A stretch of 64,000 bases of DNA from Pseudomonas fluorescens (GTDB lineage Bacteria; Pseudomonadota; Gammaproteobacteria; Pseudomonadales; Pseudomonadaceae). A program made the translations under genes and the position numbers. The stretch spans positions 2,451,501 through 2,515,500 of the forward strand of contig NZ_LR134318.1 in assembly GCF_900636825.1 (NCBI RefSeq), given 5' to 3'. Position 1 is the stretch's first letter; each line of letters begins with the position of its first letter. Below the pieces are notes generated by a model. The model was not told the DNA's origin, made no database searches, and saw only the letters and a list, made by a program, of their open reading frames with translations. Positions 33,680-42,144 of the stretch are shown here, piece after piece.

Positions 33680-33719
33680 GAGCTGCTCCGTTGGGGGATT
33701 GAGAGTGTCTGTGCGTCTG

Positions 33720-33737
33720 ATGGTATACCATAATACC
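33720..33737. promoter_or_regulatory. GntR-type operator, copy 6 (ATGGTATACCATAATAC)
   Basis: The core TGGTATACCA is at 33721-33730, followed by TAATAC. It lies upstream of the seven-gene operon that contains the GntR regulator, so the regulator may control itself. The rest of 33738-34104 holds a REP element and the leader of the next gene. Confidence 0.72.
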
Positions 33738-33809
33738 GATCCTGCAAGTCCCCTTCGCAAGATTCCCTTTATCCACCCGACGAATCCCCCGCCATCACAC
33801 GCAAAAATC

Positions 33810-33898
33810 TGTAGGAGCTGCGGAACGCTGCGATCTTTTGATCTTTAATGCCCAGGATCAAAAGATCGCAGCCTCGTTTCACTCGTCAGCTCCTACAA
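33810..33898. repeat. REPIN-type inverted repeat, family B variant
   Basis: Outer arms gtaggagctg are kept, but the inner segment has diverged (cggaacgctgc and cctcgtttcactcgtcagct), so the hairpin is less perfect than in other copies. Confidence 0.75.
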
Positions 33899-34104
33899 GG
33901 TTTTGTGCGGGCCGCTTTCGGTTAACAAAAGATAACGTGGCGCCGATTGTCAGACATTTACAAAGCCCGATAGGATGAGCCAGCTTCCGAAGGGGCTCTG
34001 GATTGCGGGTTTCAGGACTATGCTTCTGACCAGCCACCCACGCAGCACCCTTGCGGCGCCCTTGAAGGCCAACTGGCCTAACAATAATAAATAGGGGAAG
34101 GTCT

Positions 34105-35148
34105 ATGAGTCGTTGCCGCCCGCCGGCGTTACGCAACACCGCGTTGCTGGCCACAGCACTCTCGCTGCTGGGCTTTGCCATGTTGTCGACACCTGTGATT
34201 GCCGCCGAGGCACCGGCCGATGCCGTGTATGCCACCGAGTCCGCGAAAGCCGCGAAAAGCCTGATTCTCGATGTCGTCCACGCCGGCGCACGGTTGGTCG
34301 CGGTCGGCGATCGCGGGCACATTCTCTATTCCGATGACCAGGGCAAAACCTGGACCCAGGCCAAGGTGCCGACCCGGCAACTGTTGACTGCTGTGTATTT
34401 TGTCGACGACAAACACGGTTGGGCCGTCGGCCACGATGCACAGATTCTCGCCAGCGCAGACGGCGGTCTGACCTGGACCAAACAATTCGAAGACCTCAAA
34501 CGCGAATCGCCGCTGCTCGACGTCTGGTTCAAGGATGCCAGCAGCGGCTTTGCCGTGGGCGCTTACGGCACGCTGTTGGAAACCACTGACGGCGGTAACA
34601 ACTGGGAAGATGTCAGCGATCGCCTCGACAACGAAGACCAGTTCCACCTCAACGCTATTGCCGCCGTGAAGGATGCCGGGCTGTTCATCGTTGGCGAGTC
34701 GGGCAGCATGTTCCGCTCCGCCGATGCCGGCCAGACCTGGGAAAAGCTCGAAGGCCCGTACGAAGGTTCGCTGTTCGGCGTCATCGGTACCGCCCAGCCG
34801 CAGACTCTGCTGGCCTACGGCTTGCGCGGCAATCTGTATCGTTCGAGCGATTTCGGCAGCACTTGGGAGCAGGTCGAGCTGAAAGCCGCACGCGGTTCAC
34901 TGGAGTTCGGCTTGTCCGGCGCGACGCTGCTTGAAGATGGCTCGATCGTGATCGTCGGCAACGGCGGTTCGGTGATCAGCAGCAGCGATGATGGCGAAAC
35001 GTTCAGCGTGTTCAACCGCCCGGATCGCATTTCGCTGTCGTCGGTAACCGCCGCCGGCAACGGCAATTTGATTCTGACCGGGCAGGGCGGCTTGCACCTC
35101 ACCCAGCCAAACGGTGCCGAGACCAATAACAAGAAGGCGGGGCTATGA
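34105..35148 (+). CDS. Secreted YCF48-like beta-propeller protein
   Basis: 347 residues with an N-terminal signal sequence (hydrophobic to about residue 33, 'LLGFAMLSTPVIAAE'). The rest is made of BNR/YCF48-type blades such as 'VGDRGHILYSDDQGKTWTQA', 'VGHDAQILASADGGLTWTKQ' and 'VGAYGTLLETTDGGNNWEDV', six or so in total. The start is behind AGGGGAAGG. The stop overlaps the RND gene start (ATGA). In other Pseudomonas this pair is often next to DUF1329 and DUF1302 genes, which are absent here. It likely acts in the periplasm or outer membrane as a partner of the RND transporter. Confidence 0.9.
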   Translation: MSRCRPPALRNTALLATALSLLGFAMLSTPVIAAEAPADAVYATESAKAAKSLILDVVHAGARLVAVGDRGHILYSDDQGKTWTQAKVPTRQLLTAVYFVDDKHGWAVGHDAQILASADGGLTWTKQFEDLKRESPLLDVWFKDASSGFAVGAYGTLLETTDGGNNWEDVSDRLDNEDQFHLNAIAAVKDAGLFIVGESGSMFRSADAGQTWEKLEGPYEGSLFGVIGTAQPQTLLAYGLRGNLYRSSDFGSTWEQVELKAARGSLEFGLSGATLLEDGSIVIVGNGGSVISSSDDGETFSVFNRPDRISLSSVTAAGNGNLILTGQGGLHLTQPNGAETNNKKAGL

Positions 35149-37529
35149 CTTCCTTGATCACTCCTCAGCAGGAAAAGGCGACGGTTCTCGAGCGCCTGAT
35201 CTTCAACAACCGTCCGGCCGTGATCCTGATCTGTCTGGTGGTGAGCGTGTTCCTGTTCTGGCAAGCGACGCTGATCCGTCCATCGACCAGTTTCGAAAAG
35301 ATGATTCCGCTGCAGCATCCGTTCATCGAGAAGATGATGGAACACCGCAACGATCTGGCGAACCTGGGCAACACCGTGCGAATTTCGGTGGAAGCCAAAG
35401 ACGGCGATATTTTCTCCAGGGAATACATGGAGACCCTGCGCCAGATCAACGACGAGGTGTTCTACATTTCCGGGGTCGACCGCTCCGGTCTGAAGTCGCT
35501 GTGGAGCCCGAGCGTACGCTGGACCGAAGTGACCGAAGAAGGTTTCGCCGGCGGCGAAGTGATTCCGCAGAGCTACAACGGCTCGCAGGACAGCCTCGAT
35601 CTGCTGCGCAACAACGTACTCAAGTCCGGCCAGGTCGGGCGTCTGGTGGCCAACGACTTCAAGTCGAGCATCGTCGACATCCCGCTGCTGGAGTCCTACC
35701 CGGACCCGGAAGACCAGGGCAAGTTGCTCGCGCTGGACTACCGCAAGTTCTCCCATGAACTCGAAGACAAGATCCGCAATAAATTCGAAGCGCAGAACCC
35801 CAACGTCAAAATCCATATCGTCGGTTTCGCCAAGAAAGTCGGCGATCTGATCGATGGCCTGGTGATGGTGGTGATGTTCTTCGGCATCGCTTTCGTCATC
35901 ACGCTGATACTGCTGCTGTGGTTCACCAACTGCCTGCGTAGCACCATTGCGGTGCTGAGTACGACGCTGGTGGCGGTGGTCTGGCAGCTCGGGCTGATGC
36001 ACTTTTTCGGCTTCGGACTCGACCCGTATTCGATGCTGGTGCCGTTCCTGATCTTCGCCATTGGTATTTCGCACGGCGTGCAGAAGATCAACGGTATTGC
36101 CCTGCAATCCAGCGAGGCCGACAACGCGCTGACCGCCGCACGACGCACATTCCGTCAGTTGTTTCTGCCGGGGATGATCGCGATTCTCGCGGATGCGGTG
36201 GGCTTCATTACCTTGCTGATCATCGACATCGGCGTGATCCGTGAACTGGCGATCGGCGCCTCGATCGGTGTTGCGGTGATCGTGTTCACCAACCTGATCC
36301 TGCTGCCGGTGGCGATTTCCTATGTCGGCATCAGCAAACGCGCGATTGCCAAGAGCAAGAAAGACGCGAACCGCGAACATCCGTTCTGGCGCCTGCTGTC
36401 GAACTTCGCCAGCCCGAAAGTCGCACGCATCTCGGTGGTGCTGGCGCTGATCGCCTTCGGCGGCGGCCTCTGGTACAGCCAGAACCTGAAAATCGGCGAC
36501 CTCGATCAGGGAGCGCCGGAACTCCGTCCGGATTCGCGCTACAACAAGGACAACAACTTCATCATCAGCAATTATTCGACCAGCTCCGATGTGCTGGTGG
36601 TGATGGTCAAGACCAAGGCTGAAGGCTGCTCGCGCTACGAAGCCATGGCGCCGATCGATCAACTGATGTGGAAGATGCAGAACACCGAGGGCGTGCAGTC
36701 GGCAATCTCGCTGGTGACCGTGTCCAAGCAAATGATCAAGGGCATGAACGAGGGCAACCTGAAATGGGAAACCCTGTCGCGCAACCCGGACGTGCTGAAC
36801 AACTCGATCGCCCGCGCTGATGGTCTGTACAACAACAGTTGCTCACTTGCGCCGGTACTGGTGTTCCTCAACGATCACAAGGCCGAAACCCTGGATCGTG
36901 CGGTGAACGCGGTGCAGGAATTCGCCAAGGAGAACAACAAGGACGGCCTGGAATTCATTCTTGCCGCCGGTAACGCCGGGATCGAAGCGGCGACCAACGA
37001 AGTCATCAAACAGGCTGAGCTGACCATCCTGATTCTGGTGTACATCTGCGTCGCGGTGATGTGCATGATCACCTTCCGCTCGTGGGCCGCGACCCTGTGC
37101 ATCGTCCTGCCGCTGGTGCTGACCTCGGTACTGGGCAACGCGCTGATGGCGTTCATGGGCATCGGCGTGAAGGTTGCGACCTTGCCGGTGGTGGCGCTGG
37201 GTGTGGGGATTGGTGTCGATTACGGCATCTACATCTACAGCCGTCTCGAGAGTTTCCTGCGTGCCGGGCTGCCGTTGCAGGAAGCCTATTACCAGACGCT
37301 GAAATCCACCGGTAAAGCGGTGTTGTTCACCGGTCTGTGCCTGGCAATCGGGGTGTGCACCTGGATCTTCTCGGCGATCAAGTTCCAGGCGGACATGGGC
37401 CTGATGCTGACCTTCATGCTGCTGTGGAACATGTTCGGCGCGCTGTGGCTGCTGCCGGCGCTGGCGAAGTTCCTGATCAAGCCGGAGAAACTGGCGGGGC
37501 AGAAGGGCAATTCGCTGTTTGCGCATTGA
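35145..37529 (+). CDS. RND-superfamily (MMPL-type) transporter
   Basis: 794 residues. One helix near 25-45, a large periplasmic loop, a five-helix bundle at about 240-405 ('MLVPFLIFAIGISHGVQKIN'), a second loop with 'LKIGDLDQGAPELRPDSRYN', and a second bundle at about 625-780 ('LPVVALGVGIGVDYGIYIYS'). The GxGxxxDYxxxL-like signature is the MMPL/HpnN motif. Such proteins export lipids or hydrophobic molecules rather than drugs and do not need a TolC partner. It is co-translated with the YCF48-like gene and ends at a strong terminator. Confidence 0.92.
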   Translation: MTSLITPQQEKATVLERLIFNNRPAVILICLVVSVFLFWQATLIRPSTSFEKMIPLQHPFIEKMMEHRNDLANLGNTVRISVEAKDGDIFSREYMETLRQINDEVFYISGVDRSGLKSLWSPSVRWTEVTEEGFAGGEVIPQSYNGSQDSLDLLRNNVLKSGQVGRLVANDFKSSIVDIPLLESYPDPEDQGKLLALDYRKFSHELEDKIRNKFEAQNPNVKIHIVGFAKKVGDLIDGLVMVVMFFGIAFVITLILLLWFTNCLRSTIAVLSTTLVAVVWQLGLMHFFGFGLDPYSMLVPFLIFAIGISHGVQKINGIALQSSEADNALTAARRTFRQLFLPGMIAILADAVGFITLLIIDIGVIRELAIGASIGVAVIVFTNLILLPVAISYVGISKRAIAKSKKDANREHPFWRLLSNFASPKVARISVVLALIAFGGGLWYSQNLKIGDLDQGAPELRPDSRYNKDNNFIISNYSTSSDVLVVMVKTKAEGCSRYEAMAPIDQLMWKMQNTEGVQSAISLVTVSKQMIKGMNEGNLKWETLSRNPDVLNNSIARADGLYNNSCSLAPVLVFLNDHKAETLDRAVNAVQEFAKENNKDGLEFILAAGNAGIEAATNEVIKQAELTILILVYICVAVMCMITFRSWAATLCIVLPLVLTSVLGNALMAFMGIGVKVATLPVVALGVGIGVDYGIYIYSRLESFLRAGLPLQEAYYQTLKSTGKAVLFTGLCLAIGVCTWIFSAIKFQADMGLMLTFMLLWNMFGALWLLPALAKFLIKPEKLAGQKGNSLFAH

Positions 37530-37548
37530 TCTGCAAGCCTGAAACGAC

Positions 37549-37580
37549 AAAGCCGCAACCTTAGGGTTGCGGCTTTTTTT
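37549..37580 (+). terminator. Intrinsic terminator after the RND gene
   Basis: The stem AAAGCCGCAACC/GGTTGCGGCTTT with loop TTAG is followed by a T-run. It is one of the clearest rho-independent terminators in the window. Confidence 0.92.
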
Positions 37581-37598
37581 GTGGCTGAAGATCAAGAG

Positions 37599-37775
37599 CC
37601 CCTCACCCTAACCCTCTCCCGGGGGGAGAGGGGACTGATTGGGGGATATTGGAGATTTACGCCGACTTGAGCGTCCTGCTGTGAATCCATAATCGACTCG
37701 GATTTTCAGGTCGATGTATGACGAAGCACGCCTCGGTCGGTCCCCTCTACCTCTGGGAGAGGGCTAGGGTGAGGG
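37599..37775. repeat. MITE-like element, copy 3
   Basis: 177 bp; ends cccctcaccctaaccctctc and gggagagggctagggtgagg. The interior GACTCGGATTTTCAGGTCG and ATGTAT match copy 2. It lies between the terminator and the GntR gene end. Confidence 0.65.
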
Positions 37776-37791
37776 CAGGCGGTCTGAAGCC

Positions 37792-38511
37792 TTAAGAAAG
37801 CTCAGCGCCAAGCACAACGCTGAGCGCACTACGCGCATCATCCAGCTGCACCAAAGTCGCATGGCGCGCACCCAGCGCATCACGATTTTCGATCGCCGTC
37901 AGAATCGCCTTATGCCGCGGCAATGCCAATTCATGCAAATTCGGCCGCTGGTTGGAATGCTTCAACGCCTCGGCAATCGCCACTGCCAACATGTTGCACA
38001 GGTTCGCCAGCAAATCATTGTGCGTCGCATCGGCGATGCGGCTGTGGAAATCCAGATCCGGCTGCAACAAGGCTTCCGGCGTCGGCGCCGCTTCCATGCG
38101 TTGATACGCTTCATTGATCGCGGCAATGTCGGCATCGGTTGCATGCTGAGCGGCGAGGGCGGCGGCTGCCGGTTCGATGATGCTGCGCACGCTGGTCAGC
38201 ACATTGAAGAATTCATTCTGCGGGCTGCTTTGCATCAGCCAGTGCAGCACGTCCGGGTCGAGCATGTGCCACTCGCGGCGCGCCTTGACCACCGTGCCCA
38301 CGCGCGGCCTGGAGTACACCAGACCCTTGGCCACCAGCACTCGCGTGGCTTCGCGCAACACCGGACGACTGACCGCGTATTCCTCGCAGAGCAGGGCTTC
38401 GGCGGGCAGTTTGTCGTCGGGCTTGAAGCGTCCGGAGACGATCTGCATGCCCAATTCCTGGACGATGCGCGAGTGCATGCTTTTACGGTCGGAGGGTTTG
38501 CGGTAATCCAT
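37792..38511 (-). CDS. GntR-family regulator (FadR/FCD), probable pentonate pathway regulator
   Basis: 239 residues. N-terminal winged helix 'SGRFKPDDKLPAEALLCEEY' and 'VSRPVLREATRVLVAKGLVY'; C-terminal FCD domain with 'VRSIIEPAAAALAAQHATDA', 'DLDFHSRIADATHNDLLANL' and 'LPRHKAILTAIENRDALGAR', whose Asp/His residues form the usual metal site. It lies downstream of the dehydratase gene in the same direction but is separated by REP elements. GntR/FCD regulators of sugar-acid genes (LgoR, UxuR, GntR types) are common. A palindromic TAGTATTACTA in the divergent promoter at 40563 is a candidate target. Confidence 0.88.
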   Translation of the reverse strand: MDYRKPSDRKSMHSRIVQELGMQIVSGRFKPDDKLPAEALLCEEYAVSRPVLREATRVLVAKGLVYSRPRVGTVVKARREWHMLDPDVLHWLMQSSPQNEFFNVLTSVRSIIEPAAAALAAQHATDADIAAINEAYQRMEAAPTPEALLQPDLDFHSRIADATHNDLLANLCNMLAVAIAEALKHSNQRPNLHELALPRHKAILTAIENRDALGARHATLVQLDDARSALSVVLGAELS

Positions 38512-38593
38512 GGGGAACGGCGCGATCCTGAGCGATGGAGATGCCGCGCATCATAGCAGGCACGGCACAATCTTGAGGCAGACACACAAGCCA

Positions 38594-38733
38594 AATGTGG
38601 GAGCCAGCCCTGCTGGCGATAGCGGTGTGTCAATCAACGGGAGACTGACTGACAGGCCGCAATCGCTAGCAGGGCTAGCTCCCACAGGGATTCGCATTCC
38701 CATGTAGGAGCTGCCGCAGGCTGCGATCTTTTG
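38594..38733. repeat. REP-type arms, families A and B side by side
   Basis: gtgggagccagccctgctgg and its inverted copy (38598-38690) form a family A variant. A solo family B arm (gtaggagctgccgcaggctg) follows at 38704-38734. They fill the gap between the GntR gene start and the dehydratase stop. Confidence 0.78.
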
Positions 38734-38736
38734 CTC

Positions 38737-40473
38737 TTAATGTGAATGGCGCGGCACTTCAGCCCCTCGGCAACCAACCAGGAAGTCAAAATCACAACCC
38801 TGATCCGCCTGCAGCACATGGTCGATGTACAGCTGACGATAACCCCCCACCAGCAATTGCTGCGGCGGTTGCAGATCGGCCATGCGCGCGGCCAGTTCGG
38901 CATCGGAAATATCCAGATGCAGACGGCCGCTGGCGCAATCGAGTTCGATCCAGTCGCCTTCCTTCACGGTCGCCAGAGGCCCGCCCGCGGCCGCTTCCGG
39001 GGCAACGTGCAAAACCACCGTGCCGTATGCCGTGCCGCTCATGCGCGCGTCAGAGATGCGCACCATGTCAGTCACGCCTTGGGCTAGCAGCTTGGCCGGC
39101 AGGCCCATGTTGCCGACTTCGGCCATGCCTGGATAACCCTTCGGCCCGCAGTTCTTCATCACCAGAATCGAGTCTTTATCGACGTCCAGCTCAGGATCAT
39201 TGATCCGCGCCTTGTACATGTCGAAGTTCTCGAACACCACCGCGCGACCGCGATGTTGCATCAATTCAGCGGTGGCGGCGGACGGCTTGAGCACTGCGCC
39301 CAACGGCGCCAGGTTGCCGCGCAACACGCAAATGCCGCCGTCGGCGCGAATCGGATTGTCGAGAGTGCGGATCACCTCGTCTTCGCCATAAATCGGCGCG
39401 TCCTTGGTGTTCTCGCTGATGGACTTGCCATTGACGGTCAGTGCATTCGGATTAGGAATCAGATTGGCTTCGCCGAGGCGACGCAGCACCGCTGGCAAAC
39501 CACCGGCGTAGTAGAACTCTTCCATCAGGAAACGCCCCGACGGTTGCAGGTCGACGATGGTCGGCATGCCGCGACCGATGCGGGTCCAGTCATCCAGATC
39601 GAGCTCGACGCCAATGCGTCCGGCGATGGCTTTCAAGTGAATCACCGCGTTGGTCGAACCGCCAATGGCCGCGTTGACGCGGATGGCGTTTTCGAAAGCT
39701 TCCTTGGTGAGGATCTTCGACAGTTTCAAATCTTCGCGCACCATCTCTACCGCACGCATGCCGGACATATGCGCCAGCACGTAACGACGCGCATCCACCG
39801 CAGGGATCGCCGCGTTGTGCGGCAGCGAAGTGCCCAGTGCTTCAGCCATGCAGGCCATGGTCGACGCGGTGCCCATGGTGTTGCAGGTGCCCGCCGAACG
39901 CGACATGCCGCCCTCGGCCGCGAGGAAATCGTCAATGGTGATGGTGCCGGCCTTGACCTGTTCGCTGAGCTGCCAGACCACGGTGCCGGAGCCGATGTCC
40001 TTGCCTTTGTGCTTGCCGTTGAGCATCGGCCCGCCGGTGACGACGATGGCCGGCACGTCGCAACTGGCCGCGCCCATCAGCAACGCCGGAGTGGTTTTGT
40101 CGCAACCGGTCAGCAGCACCACGCCGTCGATAGGGTTGCCGCGAATCGCCTCCTCAACGTCCATGCTCGCCAGGTTGCGGGTGAGCATGGCGGTCGGGCG
40201 CAGGTTCGATTCGCCGTTGGAGAACACTGGAAATTCCACAGGGAAACCACCGGCCTCGATCACCCCGCGTTTGACGTGCTCCGCGATCTGGCGAAAGTGC
40301 GCGTTGCACGGCGTCAGTTCCGACCAGGTGTTGCAGATGCCGATGATCGGCTTGCCGTGGAACTGATGGTCGGCGATGCCCTGATTCTTCATCCAGCTGC
40401 GGTACATGAAGCCGTTCTTGTCGGCCGTGCCAAACCATTGGGCGGAGCGCAGGGTGGGTTTCTTATCAGACAT
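38737..40473 (-). CDS. IlvD/Edd-family sugar-acid dehydratase, probably L-arabonate (pentonate) dehydratase
   Basis: 578 residues. Iron-sulfur cysteines appear in 'IGICNTWSELTPCNAHFRQI', 'GVVLLTGCDKTTPALLMGAA' and 'SRSAGTCNTMGTASTMACMA', with the Mg-binding 'NAAIGGSTNAVIHLKAIAGR'. Length and the three neighbouring genes (MFS importer, FAH-family AraD1-like protein, 2-oxoglutarate semialdehyde dehydrogenase) fit L-arabonate dehydratase rather than valine-pathway IlvD or Edd. It removes water from the pentonate to give 2-keto-3-deoxypentonate. D-xylonate or D-arabinonate are possible alternatives. It diverges from the importer gene. Confidence 0.9.
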   Translation of the reverse strand: MSDKKPTLRSAQWFGTADKNGFMYRSWMKNQGIADHQFHGKPIIGICNTWSELTPCNAHFRQIAEHVKRGVIEAGGFPVEFPVFSNGESNLRPTAMLTRNLASMDVEEAIRGNPIDGVVLLTGCDKTTPALLMGAASCDVPAIVVTGGPMLNGKHKGKDIGSGTVVWQLSEQVKAGTITIDDFLAAEGGMSRSAGTCNTMGTASTMACMAEALGTSLPHNAAIPAVDARRYVLAHMSGMRAVEMVREDLKLSKILTKEAFENAIRVNAAIGGSTNAVIHLKAIAGRIGVELDLDDWTRIGRGMPTIVDLQPSGRFLMEEFYYAGGLPAVLRRLGEANLIPNPNALTVNGKSISENTKDAPIYGEDEVIRTLDNPIRADGGICVLRGNLAPLGAVLKPSAATAELMQHRGRAVVFENFDMYKARINDPELDVDKDSILVMKNCGPKGYPGMAEVGNMGLPAKLLAQGVTDMVRISDARMSGTAYGTVVLHVAPEAAAGGPLATVKEGDWIELDCASGRLHLDISDAELAARMADLQPPQQLLVGGYRQLYIDHVLQADQGCDFDFLVGCRGAEVPRHSH

Positions 40474-40562
40474 GTTCGATTCTCTTATTGTAAGACTATT
40501 GTTTACGAGCTGACGCTTAATCTAAGCTCAAAATCCGCGCTTTGGAAGTGTTGTTGGGTAAT

Positions 40563-40573
40563 TAGTATTACTA
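40563..40573. promoter_or_regulatory. Candidate operator in the pentonate divergent promoter (TAGTATTACTA)
   Basis: A near-palindrome in the 192 bp divergent region between the dehydratase (start 40473) and MFS (start 40666) genes, in an unusually AT-rich patch. It fits the size of GntR-family half-sites (TAGTA/TACTA). Inference from position and symmetry only. Confidence 0.4.
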
Positions 40574-40665
40574 TATAGTCGTTTTCGACGGAGGGATGGC
40601 CCTGGCTGTTTTGGCGAGAGGCGTCCCCCGAGGTTCTATAAAAACAACAATCGGAGACCGATCTC

Positions 40666-41988
40666 ATGAGCCAGGAACTGCGGCTTATCCGGCGCATCAC
40701 ACTGAAACTGATTCCCTTCCTGATCCTGCTGTACCTGATCGCCTATGTGGATCGCTCCGCTGTTGGCTTCGCCAAACTGCACATGGGCGCCGACATCGGC
40801 ATCGGCGACGCGGCCTATGGCCTGGGCGCCGGGCTGTTTTTCATCGGTTACTTTCTGCTGGAAATTCCCAGCAACCTGATGCTCGAACGCTTCGGCGCGC
40901 GGCGCTGGTTTGCACGGATCATGATCACCTGGGGCGCGATCACCATCGGCATGGCGTTTGTTCAGGGGCCGCACAGTTTCTACGTGATGCGCTTCCTGCT
41001 CGGCGCCGCCGAGGCGGGCTTCTTCCCCGGCGTCCTCTACTACATCACCCAATGGTTCCCGGTACGCCATCGCGGCAAGATTCTCGGGCTGTTCATTCTG
41101 TCGCAACCAATCGCCATGATGATCACCGGCCCCGTGTCTGGCGGTTTGCTCGGCATGGACGGCATTCTCGGTCTGCACGGCTGGCAGTGGTTGTTCATTG
41201 TCATCGGCACCCCGGCGATTCTGCTGACCTGGCCGGTACTGCGCTGGTTGCCGGACGGCCCGCAGCAGGTGAAGTGGATGGATCAGTCTGAAAAAGACTG
41301 GCTGACCGGTGAGCTGAAAAAGGATTTGCAGGAATACGGCCAGACCCGTCACGGCAATCCGCTGCACGCGCTGAAAGACAAACGCGTGTTGCTGCTGGCG
41401 CTGTTCTATTTGCCAGTGACCCTGAGCATTTATGGTTTGGGCCTGTGGCTGCCGACGCTGATCAAACAGTTTGGCGGCAGCGACCTGGTGACCGGATTCG
41501 TTTCTTCGGTACCGTACATTTTCGGGATCATCGGTCTGCTGATCATTCCGCGCAGCTCTGATCGCTTGAACGATCGCTACGGCCATCTCGCCGTCCTTTA
41601 TGTGCTCGGCGCAATCGGCTTGTTCCTCAGTGCCTGGCTGTCGTTGCCGGTGGCGCAACTGGCGGCGCTATGTCTGGTGGCGTTTGCGTTGTTTTCCTGC
41701 ACAGCGGTGTTCTGGACCTTGCCCGGACGGTTCTTTGCCGGCGCCAGTGCGGCGGCGGGCATTGCGTTGATCAACTCGGTGGGCAACCTCGGCGGCTACA
41801 TCGGCCCGTTCGTGATTGGCGCGTTGAAGGAATACACCGGCAATCTGGCTTCGGGGTTGTACTTCCTTTCGGGCGTGATGGTGTTCGGGCTGGTGCTGAC
41901 CGGCATCGTTTACCGCGTACTTGAGCGCAAACATGTGTTGCCAGTCGACCAGTTCGCCGCCAGTGCGCGCGGTGCGACCCGAACCTGA
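40666..41988 (+). CDS. MFS transporter, anion:cation symporter (sugar-acid) family
   Basis: 440 residues, twelve transmembrane helices. Typical ACS-family features are 'YLIAYVDRSAVGFAKLHMGA' (D-R motif in TM1 region), 'FIGYFLLEIPSNLMLERFGA' and 'RFLLGAAEAGFFPGVLYYIT'. This family moves galactonate, glucarate, tartrate, phthalate and similar acids. Beside a pentonate dehydratase it is probably the pentonate importer. It is followed by a REPIN before the AraD1-like gene. Confidence 0.92.
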   Translation: MSQELRLIRRITLKLIPFLILLYLIAYVDRSAVGFAKLHMGADIGIGDAAYGLGAGLFFIGYFLLEIPSNLMLERFGARRWFARIMITWGAITIGMAFVQGPHSFYVMRFLLGAAEAGFFPGVLYYITQWFPVRHRGKILGLFILSQPIAMMITGPVSGGLLGMDGILGLHGWQWLFIVIGTPAILLTWPVLRWLPDGPQQVKWMDQSEKDWLTGELKKDLQEYGQTRHGNPLHALKDKRVLLLALFYLPVTLSIYGLGLWLPTLIKQFGGSDLVTGFVSSVPYIFGIIGLLIIPRSSDRLNDRYGHLAVLYVLGAIGLFLSAWLSLPVAQLAALCLVAFALFSCTAVFWTLPGRFFAGASAAAGIALINSVGNLGGYIGPFVIGALKEYTGNLASGLYFLSGVMVFGLVLTGIVYRVLERKHVLPVDQFAASARGATRT

Positions 41989-42010
41989 CGCCTATGGATC
42001 AATTACCACC

Positions 42011-42103
42011 CCTGTGGGAGCTGGCTTGCCAGCGATGACGGCGGCACATCCAACATTGATGTGTCAGACAGGTTGCTATCGCTGGCAAGCCAGCTCCCAC
42101 AGG
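42011..42103. repeat. REPIN-type inverted repeat, family A, inside an operon
   Basis: Same arms as 3149-3241 (gtgggagctggcttgccagc). It separates the MFS gene from the AraD1-like gene. Confidence 0.88.
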
Positions 42104-42144
42104 GTTTTGCGGTGTTTCGGAATTATGGATAAAGGAGAGGACAT

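Noticed and set aside
34815..36731. 638-codon reverse open frame
   Set aside because: Antisense to the YCF48 and RND genes; composition rich in His, Gln and Arg with no domain.
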